From an uncultured Bacilli bacterium (lineage in GTDB: Bacteria > Bacillota_I > Bacilli_A > RF39 > UBA660): a DNA stretch of 64,000 nt. The notes below the pieces were generated by a model. It worked only from the letters and a program-made list of their open reading frames with translations, was not told the DNA's origin and made no database searches. The stretch lies in the NCBI GenBank assembly GCA_934085595.1, contig CAKOHK010000006.1, positions 1-64,000 on the forward strand, in the 5' to 3' direction. The position numbers and the translations under genes were made by a program. Within the stretch, counting starts at the first letter, position 1. Each line of letters opens with the position of its first letter. Shown here piece after piece: positions 29,318 through 38,129 of the stretch.

Positions 29318-30059
29318 CAATTTCTTTCCATAATAAATCAAAATAATAACTAAACTCTGGTGCTTTTCTATTCATAGTTGGACTACTTCTATTACTTAGA
29401 TTTATTTCATATATATTTTTAATAATTGCAGGCCTATTTGATAAAACTATAATTTTATTAGAAAGTGAAATTGCTTCCGAAAGATCATGCGTTACCATAA
29501 GTACAGTTTTATTTTCTTCTTTAATAATTCTATAAACATCATCACTAACTTTTAACCTTGTTTGATAATCAAGAGCTGAAAAGGGTTCATCAAGAAGCAA
29601 TATATCAGGTTTAGTAGCAAGAGTTCTAATTAAAGCAACTCTTTGTCTCATCCCACCAGATAAATTAGAAGGATATTTATCTTTAAACTCATATAAATTA
29701 TATTTCTTAAGTAAATGAATTACATATTCTTTACTATCTTTATTTAATTTTTTACTTATTTTAAGACCAAGCAAAGCATTATCAAGTATAGTAAGCCAAG
29801 GAAATAAAGTATCATTTTGAAACATATAAGATACATTAATATTATCTTTAATTATAACATTACCATCATAATCATTATCAAGATTAGAAATTATATTAAG
29901 TATAGAACTTTTACCACATCCAGAAGGACCAACTATACATATAAAATCCCCTTTATTAATATCAAAAGATATATTATTTATAGCTTTAGTTTCTCCACTT
30001 AAAGTATGATATGTTTTAGAAAGATTATATACACTCAAAATACTATTTGTTAAACTCAT
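29304..30059 (-). CDS. NitT/TauT-type ABC importer ATPase
   Basis: A 251-residue ATPase: Walker A GPSGCGKS, signature LSGGMRQR and Walker B LLLDEPFSALD, all matching the SsuB/TauB/ThiZ group. It overlaps the substrate-binding protein gene by 17 bp and the permease gene by at least 14 bp, showing tight translational coupling. Confidence 0.93.
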   Translation of the reverse strand: MSLTNSILSVYNLSKTYHTLSGETKAINNISFDINKGDFICIVGPSGCGKSSILNIISNLDNDYDGNVIIKDNINVSYMFQNDTLFPWLTILDNALLGLKISKKLNKDSKEYVIHLLKKYNLYEFKDKYPSNLSGGMRQRVALIRTLATKPDILLLDEPFSALDYQTRLKVSDDVYRIIKEENKTVLMVTHDLSEAISLSNKIIVLSNRPAIIKNIYEINLSNRSSPTMNRKAPEFSYYFDLLWKEIDGYE

Positions 30060-31032
30060 TAGTTATTAGTAGAGTATTATCTATTTTATTATTAATACTT
30101 TTTCCATATAATAATACATCTTGTAATCTATCAAAATCTTCTATTTTTATATAAGTACTATCATACCAAGAATCAGCATCTTTATATCTTTTAACAAGTA
30201 AAGTAAGATCATCTTTATTCATATCACTAAATTGATTAATAATCGCATCAGCTATATCTTTTTCATTATTATTTAAAACAAATCTTATACCTTTATTAAG
30301 TGCTTTATTAAATCTCTTAATTAAATCTTTATTATTATTAATATAATCTTCTTTAGCATAGAAAGTTGTATAAGGAACTTCTCCAGATAAATTACCAAGT
30401 GAAGCTAAAACACAACCACTCTTAGACTGTTCAACTTTCAAAGCATTAGGTTCAAATAAATTAACAAAGTCTCCTTGACCACTCATATAAGCACCAGCAA
30501 GACTAGCAAAATCAACAGAAGAATCGATATTAACTTTATTATAATCTACATTAGATTCTTTTAAAGCATACATAAACATCATAAGAGGCATACCAGCAGT
30601 TCTACCAGCAAGAACTTTTTTACCTTTAAGCATATTCATATTAAACTTATCTTTAAGTGCGCAGTCACCTACTATAAATTGACCATCTCTTTTAGTAAGT
30701 GAAGCAAATGTAATAAGTTTCATTTTAGAATTATTGTAAACATAGATAGTTGCTTCAGGTCCACTAAACCCTATATTAGCATCTCCAGAAATAACAGAAG
30801 TAGCAACCTTATCAGCACCAAGAGTAAGTACTAAATCAATATCAATTCCTTCGTCTTTAAAATAACCTTTTTCAATACTAACATAAAGTGGACTATAAAA
30901 TATTGAATGTGTAACCTCAGATAAAACAACAGTATCTAGTTTACTATCATTATGTTTTTCTTTATATGTATAAAACATAGTAATACAAATCAATATAATA
31001 GTAGCACTACATACAAGTATAAATTTCTTCAT
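30043..31032 (-). CDS. NMT1/SsuA-type substrate-binding protein
   Basis: A 329-residue extracytoplasmic binding protein with an N-terminal membrane or signal segment (about 3-20). The domain SPLYVSIEKGYFKDEGIDIDL (split at about 47-67) and GDANIGFSGPEATIYV are typical of the NMT1/ThiY/SsuA family. The signal has a Cys at position 9 and another at 16, so lipid attachment is possible but no clean lipobox is seen. No TPP riboswitch is visible upstream, so thiamine-precursor transport is not specially supported; substrate unknown. Confidence 0.88.
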   Translation of the reverse strand: MKKFILVCSATIILICITMFYTYKEKHNDSKLDTVVLSEVTHSIFYSPLYVSIEKGYFKDEGIDIDLVLTLGADKVATSVISGDANIGFSGPEATIYVYNNSKMKLITFASLTKRDGQFIVGDCALKDKFNMNMLKGKKVLAGRTAGMPLMMFMYALKESNVDYNKVNIDSSVDFASLAGAYMSGQGDFVNLFEPNALKVEQSKSGCVLASLGNLSGEVPYTTFYAKEDYINNNKDLIKRFNKALNKGIRFVLNNNEKDIADAIINQFSDMNKDDLTLLVKRYKDADSWYDSTYIKIEDFDRLQDVLLYGKSINNKIDNTLLITNEFNK

Positions 31033-31110
31033 AAATCACTCTCTCTTTCAAAGTATTATATTCAAAATACATATAAAAGTGTTTTACATGTCATTTCTTT
31101 TACATTTTAT

Positions 31111-31152
31111 TTGACAACTAGTATTGACTTTGATATAAATAAATTATATAAT
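31111..31152 (+). promoter_or_regulatory. Two overlapping promoters for the VirB2-like gene
   Basis: P1: TTGACA (31111-31116), 17 nt, TATAAA (31134-31139) preceded by TGA. P2: TTGACT (31124-31129), 17 nt, TATAAT (31147-31152). Both have ideal spacing and are shifted by 13 bp, so RNA polymerase could use only one at a time. Predicts strong expression of the small gene downstream. Confidence 0.75.
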
Positions 31153-31177
31153 TTATGCAGAAAAGGAGACAAAGAAT

Positions 31178-31540
31178 ATGTTAAACTTAATAAACTTTTT
31201 AGATACTATCGATAATACACAAGAGTTATGTGATAGTTTAAGACCAGTACTTAGATTAGTAGGATATGTATTATTATTAATAAAAATTGCTGTACCTATT
31301 ATTTTAATAGTTGTTGGTGTAGTTGATTTAATGAATGCAGTATCTCAAAAGAAAGATGATGATATTAAAAAAGCTCAACAATTATTAGTTAAAAGAATTG
31401 TGGCAGCAGTTATGGTATTCTTAGTAGCAACTTTAGTATCAGTAGTAATGAGATTAGTAGGAAATACTTCATATACTAAGTGTATGGATTGTATAGATCA
31501 TCCAACAAGTTGTACAGTAGATGAAGATACAGGAGATTAA
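31178..31540 (+). CDS. Small membrane protein, VirB2/TrbC pilin-like
   Basis: A 120-residue protein with two membrane segments (about 27-50 and 70-92) around a short charged loop (SQKKDDDIKKAQQ), and a Cys-containing acidic tail. This arrangement and the VGVVDLMNAV segment recall VirB2/TrbC-type pilins of type IV secretion and the pilin-like proteins of Mollicutes. No other conjugation gene is present. Strong double promoter and own terminator indicate an abundant single-gene product. RBS AAAAGGAG. Confidence 0.6.
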   Translation: MLNLINFLDTIDNTQELCDSLRPVLRLVGYVLLLIKIAVPIILIVVGVVDLMNAVSQKKDDDIKKAQQLLVKRIVAAVMVFLVATLVSVVMRLVGNTSYTKCMDCIDHPTSCTVDEDTGD

Positions 31541-31551
31541 TAAAATTAACT

Positions 31552-31577
31552 AGAAGTAGTAACTACTTCTTTTTATT
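31552..31577 (+). terminator. Intrinsic terminator after the VirB2-like gene
   Basis: AGAAGTAG (31552-31559) pairs with CTACTTCT (31563-31570), followed by TTTTATTT. Confidence 0.85.
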
Positions 31578-31605
31578 TGAAAAAAAATATATATAGTGTT
31601 ATAAT
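31577..31605 (+). promoter_or_regulatory. Promoter of the LtaS-like gene
   Basis: TTGAAA (31577-31582), 17 nt, extended -10 TGTTATAAT (31597-31605). Transcription would start near 31612, only about 9 nt before the ATG and right at the ribosome-binding site GAGGG. Confidence 0.8.
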
Positions 31606-31620
31606 CTTACTGAGGGAATT

Positions 31621-33675
31621 ATGAAAAAAGAAATAAAAAATAAAGTAAATAAAATAATAAAAAGTATAGCTAAGTTTCTTAAAAAATATGCTTCAACTAA
31701 CATATTATTTTTGTCTTATGTAATATTATCAGTATTAGTTGGACTTAGCTTAAGATGGGCAACAATAGGTAATAAATATATATTCAAGCCAATTTTCTGT
31801 GATATAGCAGTAGCATTATTAATCGGAGCATTTGGATATTTATTCAAACCAAAATACCAATTTAGATATTTTTTCTCATGGTTATTTTTTGCAGTAGCAC
31901 TAGCAATAGCAAATACTATTTACTATCAATTTTTTAAATCATTCATATCAGTTAATTTAATATCAACCGCATCAATGATAGGTGAAGTAAATGATTCACT
32001 ATTTGAAAAAATGCATTTTTACCAATTTTTATATTTAATATATCTATTTATATTCATATTCATACATAAAAAACTATCGAAAAAGAATTATTATTTTGAA
32101 GTTGAAAAAATAGAAAAAGGAAAGAGAATGTTTACATACACACTAGCGTCTTCTGGAATTATAGTATTACTTTTATCTATAACTTTAACTGGTACTGATT
32201 TAAGTAGATTAATAAAACAATGGAATAGAGATTATGTTGTACAAAAGTTTGGACTTTATGTTTACACTATAAATGATATGGTTCAAAGTATGCAGCCTAA
32301 GATAGATACATTATTTGGATATGATGAATCAGCTAAAACATTTAGAGAATATTATTCATGCAGATGGGAAAATGAAAATAAAAAGAAAAATGAATATACA
32401 GACATATTTAAAGGTAAAAATTTAGTATTTATTCATATGGAAAGTATGCAAAACTTCTTACTTGATTTAGAGTTTAATGGAGAAAAAGTAACTCCAAATA
32501 TAAATAGATTAGCAAGTGAAGGAATATATTTTTCAAGATTCTACCCACAAATAAGTACAGGAACATCTTCTGATACAGAGTTTACACTATTAACTGGTTT
32601 AATGCCATCAGCAAGTGGTACAGTATTTGTAAACTATTATGATAGAGATTATAAGTCAATGCCTAAATATTTTGATGATTTAGGATATTATACATTCAGT
32701 ATGCATGCAAATAACGCAGAATATTGGAATAGAAAAACAATGCATAATAGCCTTGGATATAAAGAGTTTTATGCAAAAGATAGATATGAAGTACCGACAG
32801 ATACAAAAGATCCAAATTATGTAGGCTTGGGTCTATCAGATAAATCATTCTTTAAACAAATATTACCAATATTAAATGATATAAATGATACAAAATCTCC
32901 ATACTTTGGAACAATTATTACGCTTTCGAATCACTCACCATTTAATTCGCTTGATAAATATGATCCAATAGATGTAACAATGAAATACACAGAATTAAAT
33001 GAAAATGGTGAAGAGGAAGAAAAAACAGCAAAATATATAGATGGCACTCCAATGGGTAACTATGTAAAATCAGCACACTATGCAGATGCCGCACTAGGAC
33101 AATTCTTTGAAGATGTCGAAAATGGTTCCTTTGCAGATGACACAGTATTCATTCTATATGGAGATCACGAAGCAAGACTTGCTAAAAGTCAATTCGATTT
33201 ATTATATAATTACGACCCTAAAACAAATGAGAGAATACCAGAAGATGATGAAAACTATTACAGTTTAGATAATTATAAATATGACCTATTAAAAAATACA
33301 CCATTAATTATATGGACAAAAGACAAAAAGTTCCAAAAAGAAATAACAGATGTAATGGGAATGTATGATATTTTGCCAACAGTTGCTAATATGTTTGGCT
33401 TTGAAGAAAAATACGCTTTAGGACATGATATATTTAGCGATAATGAAAAAATAGTGGTATTTCCAAATGGGAATGTATTAACAAATAAAGTATATTATAG
33501 TAACTTAAATAATAATTATGTAGTACTAACTGATGAAACTATAGATGAAGATTATATAACAAGAATATCTTCAAATGCCGAAAAAATATTAGATGTATCA
33601 AATGGGATAATTAGACACGATTTAATAAAAAAAGAAGCAGATAAGATAGGAGAATGTAATAGTGAAGAAAAATAA
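31621..33675 (+). CDS. LtaS-like lipoteichoic acid synthase family protein
   Basis: A 684-residue protein with about five N-terminal membrane segments (about 25-205) and an extracellular sulfatase-fold domain. Features: HMES (metal ligand Glu, near 276), the catalytic Thr in TGTSSDTEF (T315 by count), and YGDHEARL (Asp-His metal ligands). LtaS-type enzymes transfer glycerol-phosphate from phosphatidylglycerol to build polyglycerol-phosphate; related enzymes modify other glycans. The gene overlaps the next one by 14 bp. Confidence 0.88.
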   Translation: MKKEIKNKVNKIIKSIAKFLKKYASTNILFLSYVILSVLVGLSLRWATIGNKYIFKPIFCDIAVALLIGAFGYLFKPKYQFRYFFSWLFFAVALAIANTIYYQFFKSFISVNLISTASMIGEVNDSLFEKMHFYQFLYLIYLFIFIFIHKKLSKKNYYFEVEKIEKGKRMFTYTLASSGIIVLLLSITLTGTDLSRLIKQWNRDYVVQKFGLYVYTINDMVQSMQPKIDTLFGYDESAKTFREYYSCRWENENKKKNEYTDIFKGKNLVFIHMESMQNFLLDLEFNGEKVTPNINRLASEGIYFSRFYPQISTGTSSDTEFTLLTGLMPSASGTVFVNYYDRDYKSMPKYFDDLGYYTFSMHANNAEYWNRKTMHNSLGYKEFYAKDRYEVPTDTKDPNYVGLGLSDKSFFKQILPILNDINDTKSPYFGTIITLSNHSPFNSLDKYDPIDVTMKYTELNENGEEEEKTAKYIDGTPMGNYVKSAHYADAALGQFFEDVENGSFADDTVFILYGDHEARLAKSQFDLLYNYDPKTNERIPEDDENYYSLDNYKYDLLKNTPLIIWTKDKKFQKEITDVMGMYDILPTVANMFGFEEKYALGHDIFSDNEKIVVFPNGNVLTNKVYYSNLNNNYVVLTDETIDEDYITRISSNAEKILDVSNGIIRHDLIKKEADKIGECNSEEK

Positions 33676-34267
33676 AAAAGTACTAGCACTACTAATACTA
33701 ATAGGGGTTATATTATTTGGATATTTAATATTTAGAGTACGCAATGATTTCTTTAAAAAACAAGATAAAACAGTAGTAGATTCAATAGGATTATATGGAT
33801 ACACACTAGAAAAGACAGATACAAAACTTTATGAAAACTATTTTAAAGAATTAAGTAAAATATTAAATGAAAAAACTATTGATTATGAAAAATATGCAGA
33901 ATACTTATCAAAATTATTCATAGTAGATACCTTTACATTAAATAATAAACTAGCATCAACAGATATAGGTGGAACTGAATTTATACATCCAGACTTAAAA
34001 GAAAACTTCAAAGAAAATATGGGCAACAATATGTATAGGAATATAGAAGTAAACTTAGACGGAAAAAGACAGCAAGAATTACCTATAGTTAAAGATGTTA
34101 CAATAGACACTATTAAAGAAGACAAAGTAAAATATAATGATAAAGAATATGATGGATATATTATAAAAGCAAATATAGAATATGAAAAAGACTTAGGATA
34201 TCAAACAGAGATAGAACTAACAATTATAAAAGATGACAAAATATTATACATAATCAAAGGAAAGTAA
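33662..34267 (+). CDS. Membrane-anchored protein of unknown function, LtaS partner
   Basis: A 201-residue protein with an N-terminal membrane segment (about 7-25) and an extracellular mixed alpha/beta domain of about 170 residues that I do not recognise. It starts with GTG at 33662, 8 nt after AGGAG, inside the end of the LtaS-like gene, so its translation is coupled to it. A role beside the teichoic-acid enzyme is inferred only from this. Confidence 0.7.
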   Translation: MKKNKKVLALLILIGVILFGYLIFRVRNDFFKKQDKTVVDSIGLYGYTLEKTDTKLYENYFKELSKILNEKTIDYEKYAEYLSKLFIVDTFTLNNKLASTDIGGTEFIHPDLKENFKENMGNNMYRNIEVNLDGKRQQELPIVKDVTIDTIKEDKVKYNDKEYDGYIIKANIEYEKDLGYQTEIELTIIKDDKILYIIKGK

Positions 34268-34301
34268 CTAGTTATAAAAAGTTAATATAACTAGTTTTTT
34301 T
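34266..34301 (+). terminator. Intrinsic terminator
   Basis: AACTAGTTATA (34266-34276) pairs with TATAACTAGTT (34286-34296), followed by T's. Confidence 0.85.
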
Positions 34302-34314
34302 AACGAAAAAATTA

Positions 34315-34323
34315 TGTTATAAT
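34315..34323 (+). promoter_or_regulatory. Extended -10 promoter of the first half of the AAA+ cluster
   Basis: TGTTATAAT with perfect -10 hexamer at 34318-34323. The -35 position falls in the T-run of the preceding terminator, so the extended -10 probably carries the promoter. Confidence 0.6.
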
Positions 34324-34341
34324 CATAATAGGAGAAATATT

Positions 34342-35724
34342 ATGTATAGAGTAGAAGATATAAGCGATATAACAAAAAAGTTTGGAGATTATATCGCATC
34401 ATATATTAGTGAACTAGAAAGTAAATTAGAAAAAGTATCAAATACTAAGTTTTATGAGGATTTAAAAAATATATTAAAAACATCAACTGACTTAGAAGAT
34501 TTTTTACATATAGAAAAAGATATATTAAAAATAAACCCTTCTTTAAAAGGAATATTTGATATATTAAACTTTTACTATGAAAACAACGCATCAAACGCAC
34601 CACAAGCTAGAAAAGCAATAGAGAATCTTAAAAATAGTGGTTTACTATCAAAAATAGATGTACTTTCACAAAATACAGAAGAAAAGAGTAAATTAGAAGA
34701 AGAAATAAAAAAATGTAAAATGATTCTATCAAATAATATAACTGATTGGGATTATTATTTTGATTTAATTAAAAAAAGTGATTTAACAGATGAAGAACAA
34801 ATAGAGCTTTTATCTAAAATTGCTTATGAAAGCACTCTTGAAAAAGAAAAAGTAACTACAAAAGAAGATAAAAAAGAAGAAAAACCCGCAAAAGAATATG
34901 TAAGTACTGAAAAAATGGGAGTAGAACTTGAAAGATTAAGAGAATTAAATAGAAAAATAAATAATTATATAGCAAAATACAGTAGTTTAGTTAACAATAA
35001 AACTCCTAATCAAATAACAATGTATAAAGATGTTATTAACGCCCTAGGAACTAATTTATATGATGAAGTAGGAAACTACAAAGTAAAAGAAGAAGCAATA
35101 ATTCTTTTAACATTTAGAGCTCAAGCCTTACAAGCTGATATAAGTTCTGTAGTATCTTCTCTTAAAAGTACATACGAAAAAGAAGATTTTGACATGTTAG
35201 AATTATATTTAGACGAACTATCTAAAATAGAAGATTTATTAAGTGGTTTAGACTCAGAAATAACAGAAGAAGAAAAAGAAGCAAATAGTAATGGTACAAA
35301 GAATGTAATATACTTAACAGATGAAAACAACAACCCATACTTTAGTTACTCAAACTTACAATTTGAACAAAAATTATCATATAAAACTCTTCTTGAAAAA
35401 ATAAGTAAAGGTTTATTTGACTACAAAAAACATAAAAATGGAGCAACAGTACTAGGTACAAAATCAAATAGAGTATATGTAAATATCTCAGGAAGATATG
35501 GTTGTTCTTATGTAATATTAAATGATGAATACCTTCTAGTATTATCTCTAGCACCATATCAAAATGTTTATTCTGAAAGTTTAAAAATTGAATCACAAGA
35601 AGAAAAGAAAATTAAAGAATTAAAACAAAATCCAGAACTAGCTTATGACATTTTAATATCACAAAGTGATTTAAGAAATAAAATCGAAGAAGAAATAAGC
35701 GAAGACAAAGGAGTAGTGCTATGA
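34342..35724 (+). CDS. Helical protein of unknown function, AAA+ cluster gene 1
   Basis: A 460-residue soluble protein: helical N-terminus, a Lys/Glu-rich stretch (about 165-190), helical or coiled-coil middle (about 190-310) and a C-terminal alpha/beta segment (about 320-415; NRVYVNISGRYGCSYVILN, then YLLVLSLAP) that could be a small RelE-like or PAS-like fold, though this is a guess. No signal or membrane segment. RBS TAGGAG. It overlaps the small HTH gene by 4 bp (ATGA). Confidence 0.72.
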   Translation: MYRVEDISDITKKFGDYIASYISELESKLEKVSNTKFYEDLKNILKTSTDLEDFLHIEKDILKINPSLKGIFDILNFYYENNASNAPQARKAIENLKNSGLLSKIDVLSQNTEEKSKLEEEIKKCKMILSNNITDWDYYFDLIKKSDLTDEEQIELLSKIAYESTLEKEKVTTKEDKKEEKPAKEYVSTEKMGVELERLRELNRKINNYIAKYSSLVNNKTPNQITMYKDVINALGTNLYDEVGNYKVKEEAIILLTFRAQALQADISSVVSSLKSTYEKEDFDMLELYLDELSKIEDLLSGLDSEITEEEKEANSNGTKNVIYLTDENNNPYFSYSNLQFEQKLSYKTLLEKISKGLFDYKKHKNGATVLGTKSNRVYVNISGRYGCSYVILNDEYLLVLSLAPYQNVYSESLKIESQEEKKIKELKQNPELAYDILISQSDLRNKIEEEISEDKGVVL

Positions 35725-35915
35725 AAGATATAGATATAGTATTTAATAAATTAAAAAAAGAATGTATAGACATAATACTAAAGCAAAAAGTAAGCGCAGA
35801 AGAATTATCTTTCAGATTAGGATGTTCTCCTAGTATGTTAATAAGTTTATTAAAAGGCAAAAATGAAGATATATCAATATATTTAAAACTATATGATGTA
35901 TTGGTGAATTGGTAG
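35721..35915 (+). CDS. Small HTH (XRE-like) protein, AAA+ cluster gene 2
   Basis: A 64-residue protein that is nearly all one helix-turn-helix: VSAEELSFRLGCSPSMLISL followed by LLKGK fits an XRE/Cro-type fold. It overlaps the previous gene by ATGA, so it is translationally coupled. It may regulate the cluster or act as an adaptor. Small size and AT-rich codons limit certainty, but its tight place between two real genes supports it. Confidence 0.65.
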   Translation: MKDIDIVFNKLKKECIDIILKQKVSAEELSFRLGCSPSMLISLLKGKNEDISIYLKLYDVLVNW

Positions 35916-35922
35916 GTGAATT

Positions 35923-37770
35923 ATGACATTAACAGAAATAATAGAAGATAAGAAAAATGATTTATCAAAAGAAGTAAGTACACTTGAAAGAGCTACTAAA
36001 GAATCACCAGAAGAAATAAGAAAATTAAAAGAAGAAATATATAAAGTAACAGAAATGTTAAATGTCCTACAAGATGATATATATAGAATAGAAGAACTAA
36101 ATGAAGAAGATATATTAAATTACATAGATAACTTTGATGAAGAAATAAAAGAAAAAATAAGATTAATGAAAATAACAGCAAGAGCCGTAAAGAAAGGATT
36201 AGATGTTGATTTAACAACAGAAGAAAGAGCATTACTTCAAGATATAATATCACATCTTCAAACTAAAAAAGATGATTTAAAAGACTTCTTATCAAGTCTT
36301 ACAAGTAAAGTAAGAGCCTATAATGACCTATACGAAAGAGCATATCTAAATTATCAAGAACTAGAAACTATATTAGAAAAATTAAAAGATCCGAGTAATG
36401 GAGAAAAATTAACTGAAGCAGAGTTTAATATTTTATATTCAAACATTATTGAAGATACTTTTATAAGTAATGAAGTTAAAAAAGAACTATTAATTCAAAT
36501 AAAACTATACAATTTAAACGGAAAAAGAAAAACAGAAGTATCAGTAAAAAAAGCAAGTTTTGAAGAAATACAAGACTTATTAAGAGAATATAATGTACAA
36601 GATAAAACTATTAAAAGAGCTTCTTCATTTAAATCAGAATTAACTAGTAATATAAACATTAATAATGCAAGAGAAATCTTAGATTTTATGTCAAGTACAA
36701 AAATAGATGGAAATATAAAACTATTATCTAAGTTTACAAGTGAAGCACTTTTAGCCATACTATCATATGGAACTTTGAGTAGTGTTAAAAATAGATTTGA
36801 AGTTCTAGAAAGAGAATCTCTACTTAATGATTTCTTCTTTGATACTCCAAGTGTGTGGATAGACAATTTAAAAATCAAAAAAACAAGACAAAGAAATAAT
36901 AAAGATAAAGAAACATTATCTTCAGTTAGAACTTTAAATTACTTTGCACACGTTTCTTCTTATGAAGATATAATGGCAAACTATGAATATCTAAAAGGAG
37001 AAGGAGTAGACATTAGTTTCAAAGACGCTATAAGTAAAAGAATACTAACTATGAATAGTGAAACAATAAAAAGAAATACAAAAATAATTAATTTCTATGG
37101 ACTATCTAAAGTACCAACGTTATATTTAATATCTTACCTTGATGAAAAATGTGATAAGTTCTCTGAATTAGAATTATTAAGCGGACCAGAAGCTAAGCAT
37201 AAAATATATTCAAATGCAGTAGCCACTTTCCCAACAATACTAGCAAAAACACCAGAAGAAATATTTATGCTCCTTTATAAAGAAAAAAGAGCGTTAAGTA
37301 AAAATGATTTCTATAGAAGAATATTTTCTGAATCAAGACAAGGTAATTTTAAGACATATTTAACAAGAGATAAATTAGGTTATAAATTAAAAACAAGTCA
37401 AGACATAGAAACATTCTTTGCTTCAGAGTTTATAGACCAAAGTCAAGAGATACCAGATTATATAGCATATGCAAAAGCATTAAGTGAAAACAAGAGCTTT
37501 GAATATGACAAGAATATATTATTACTACCAGAAATAATAGAACTAGAAGGTTATAAAGATGAAAATAATTCACTTATATATAGATTTGGAAGTGAAGCAA
37601 TTTCAGTACATAAAGTATTATCAAACTATAGTGCTCTTCAAAAATCAGGCATACCACTTGATAAAAAAGCATTAATGTTCTGTATTTGTGAAGGAAGTTA
37701 TTTAAACGAAGAAGCATTTAACATGATATCAGATATTATAGGTTTTAAAGAAGAAAGGAATCTAAACTAA
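35923..37770 (+). CDS. Large coiled-coil protein, AAA+ cluster gene 3
   Basis: A 615-residue soluble protein. Residues 1-60 and 80-150 are strongly coiled-coil (Glu/Lys with Leu/Ile spacing). The rest is helical; segments such as LNYFAHVSSYEDIMANYEYL and GVDISFKDAISKRILTMNSE suggest helical repeats of 30-40 residues. No catalytic motif is recognised. RBS TAGGTG; its stop overlaps the next ATG (TAATG). Confidence 0.72.
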   Translation: MTLTEIIEDKKNDLSKEVSTLERATKESPEEIRKLKEEIYKVTEMLNVLQDDIYRIEELNEEDILNYIDNFDEEIKEKIRLMKITARAVKKGLDVDLTTEERALLQDIISHLQTKKDDLKDFLSSLTSKVRAYNDLYERAYLNYQELETILEKLKDPSNGEKLTEAEFNILYSNIIEDTFISNEVKKELLIQIKLYNLNGKRKTEVSVKKASFEEIQDLLREYNVQDKTIKRASSFKSELTSNININNAREILDFMSSTKIDGNIKLLSKFTSEALLAILSYGTLSSVKNRFEVLERESLLNDFFFDTPSVWIDNLKIKKTRQRNNKDKETLSSVRTLNYFAHVSSYEDIMANYEYLKGEGVDISFKDAISKRILTMNSETIKRNTKIINFYGLSKVPTLYLISYLDEKCDKFSELELLSGPEAKHKIYSNAVATFPTILAKTPEEIFMLLYKEKRALSKNDFYRRIFSESRQGNFKTYLTRDKLGYKLKTSQDIETFFASEFIDQSQEIPDYIAYAKALSENKSFEYDKNILLLPEIIELEGYKDENNSLIYRFGSEAISVHKVLSNYSALQKSGIPLDKKALMFCICEGSYLNEEAFNMISDIIGFKEERNLN

Positions 37771-38012
37771 TGGACTTTTTAAAAGAATATGGACTAACAA
37801 ATGAAGACGTAGAAAACTTAGAAATTAACTTAGAAAATGACGACATTAACTTTATTTGTATGCATGAAGAAGAAATGAAAGAAATAATAGAATATTTTAT
37901 ATCTAAAGGACTTAATAAAGACGATATAATAGAACTATTAATATATAAAACAGAATTATTTTATGAAACAAAAGATAAAGTAAAAGAAATATACGAAACT
38001 AATGATAATTAA
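37770..38012 (+). CDS. Small acidic protein, AAA+ cluster gene 4
   Basis: An 80-residue, very acidic helical protein without recognised domain. It starts in the TAATG overlap with the coiled-coil gene and is the last gene before a terminator, so it is a coupled partner of that protein. GAAAGG lies upstream. Confidence 0.62.
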   Translation: MDFLKEYGLTNEDVENLEINLENDDINFICMHEEEMKEIIEYFISKGLNKDDIIELLIYKTELFYETKDKVKEIYETNDN

Positions 38013-38019
38013 AATAAGT

Positions 38020-38049
38020 ATTAAAAGGTGATTTTCATCACCTTTTTAT
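38020..38049 (+). terminator. Terminator splitting the AAA+ cluster
   Basis: AAAAGGTGA (38022-38030) pairs with TCACCTTTT (38037-38045), followed by TATT. It ends the first four-gene unit. Confidence 0.8.
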
Positions 38050-38069
38050 TATGGAAAAGTACAAATAAA

Positions 38070-38098
38070 TTGACTTTTAGCCACTTTTGCAGTATAAT
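38070..38098 (+). promoter_or_regulatory. Promoter of the second half of the AAA+ cluster
   Basis: TTGACT (38070-38075), a 17-nt spacer and perfect TATAAT (38093-38098). It drives the three genes 38130-42502. Confidence 0.85.
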
Positions 38099-38129
38099 AA
38101 CAAAGCAAATTGAAAAAGGGGTTAGGGTT

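Noticed and set aside
31033..31160. TPP riboswitch before the NitT/TauT-type importer
   Set aside because: No CUGAGA or ACCUGA core can be read on the minus strand upstream of the binding-protein gene.
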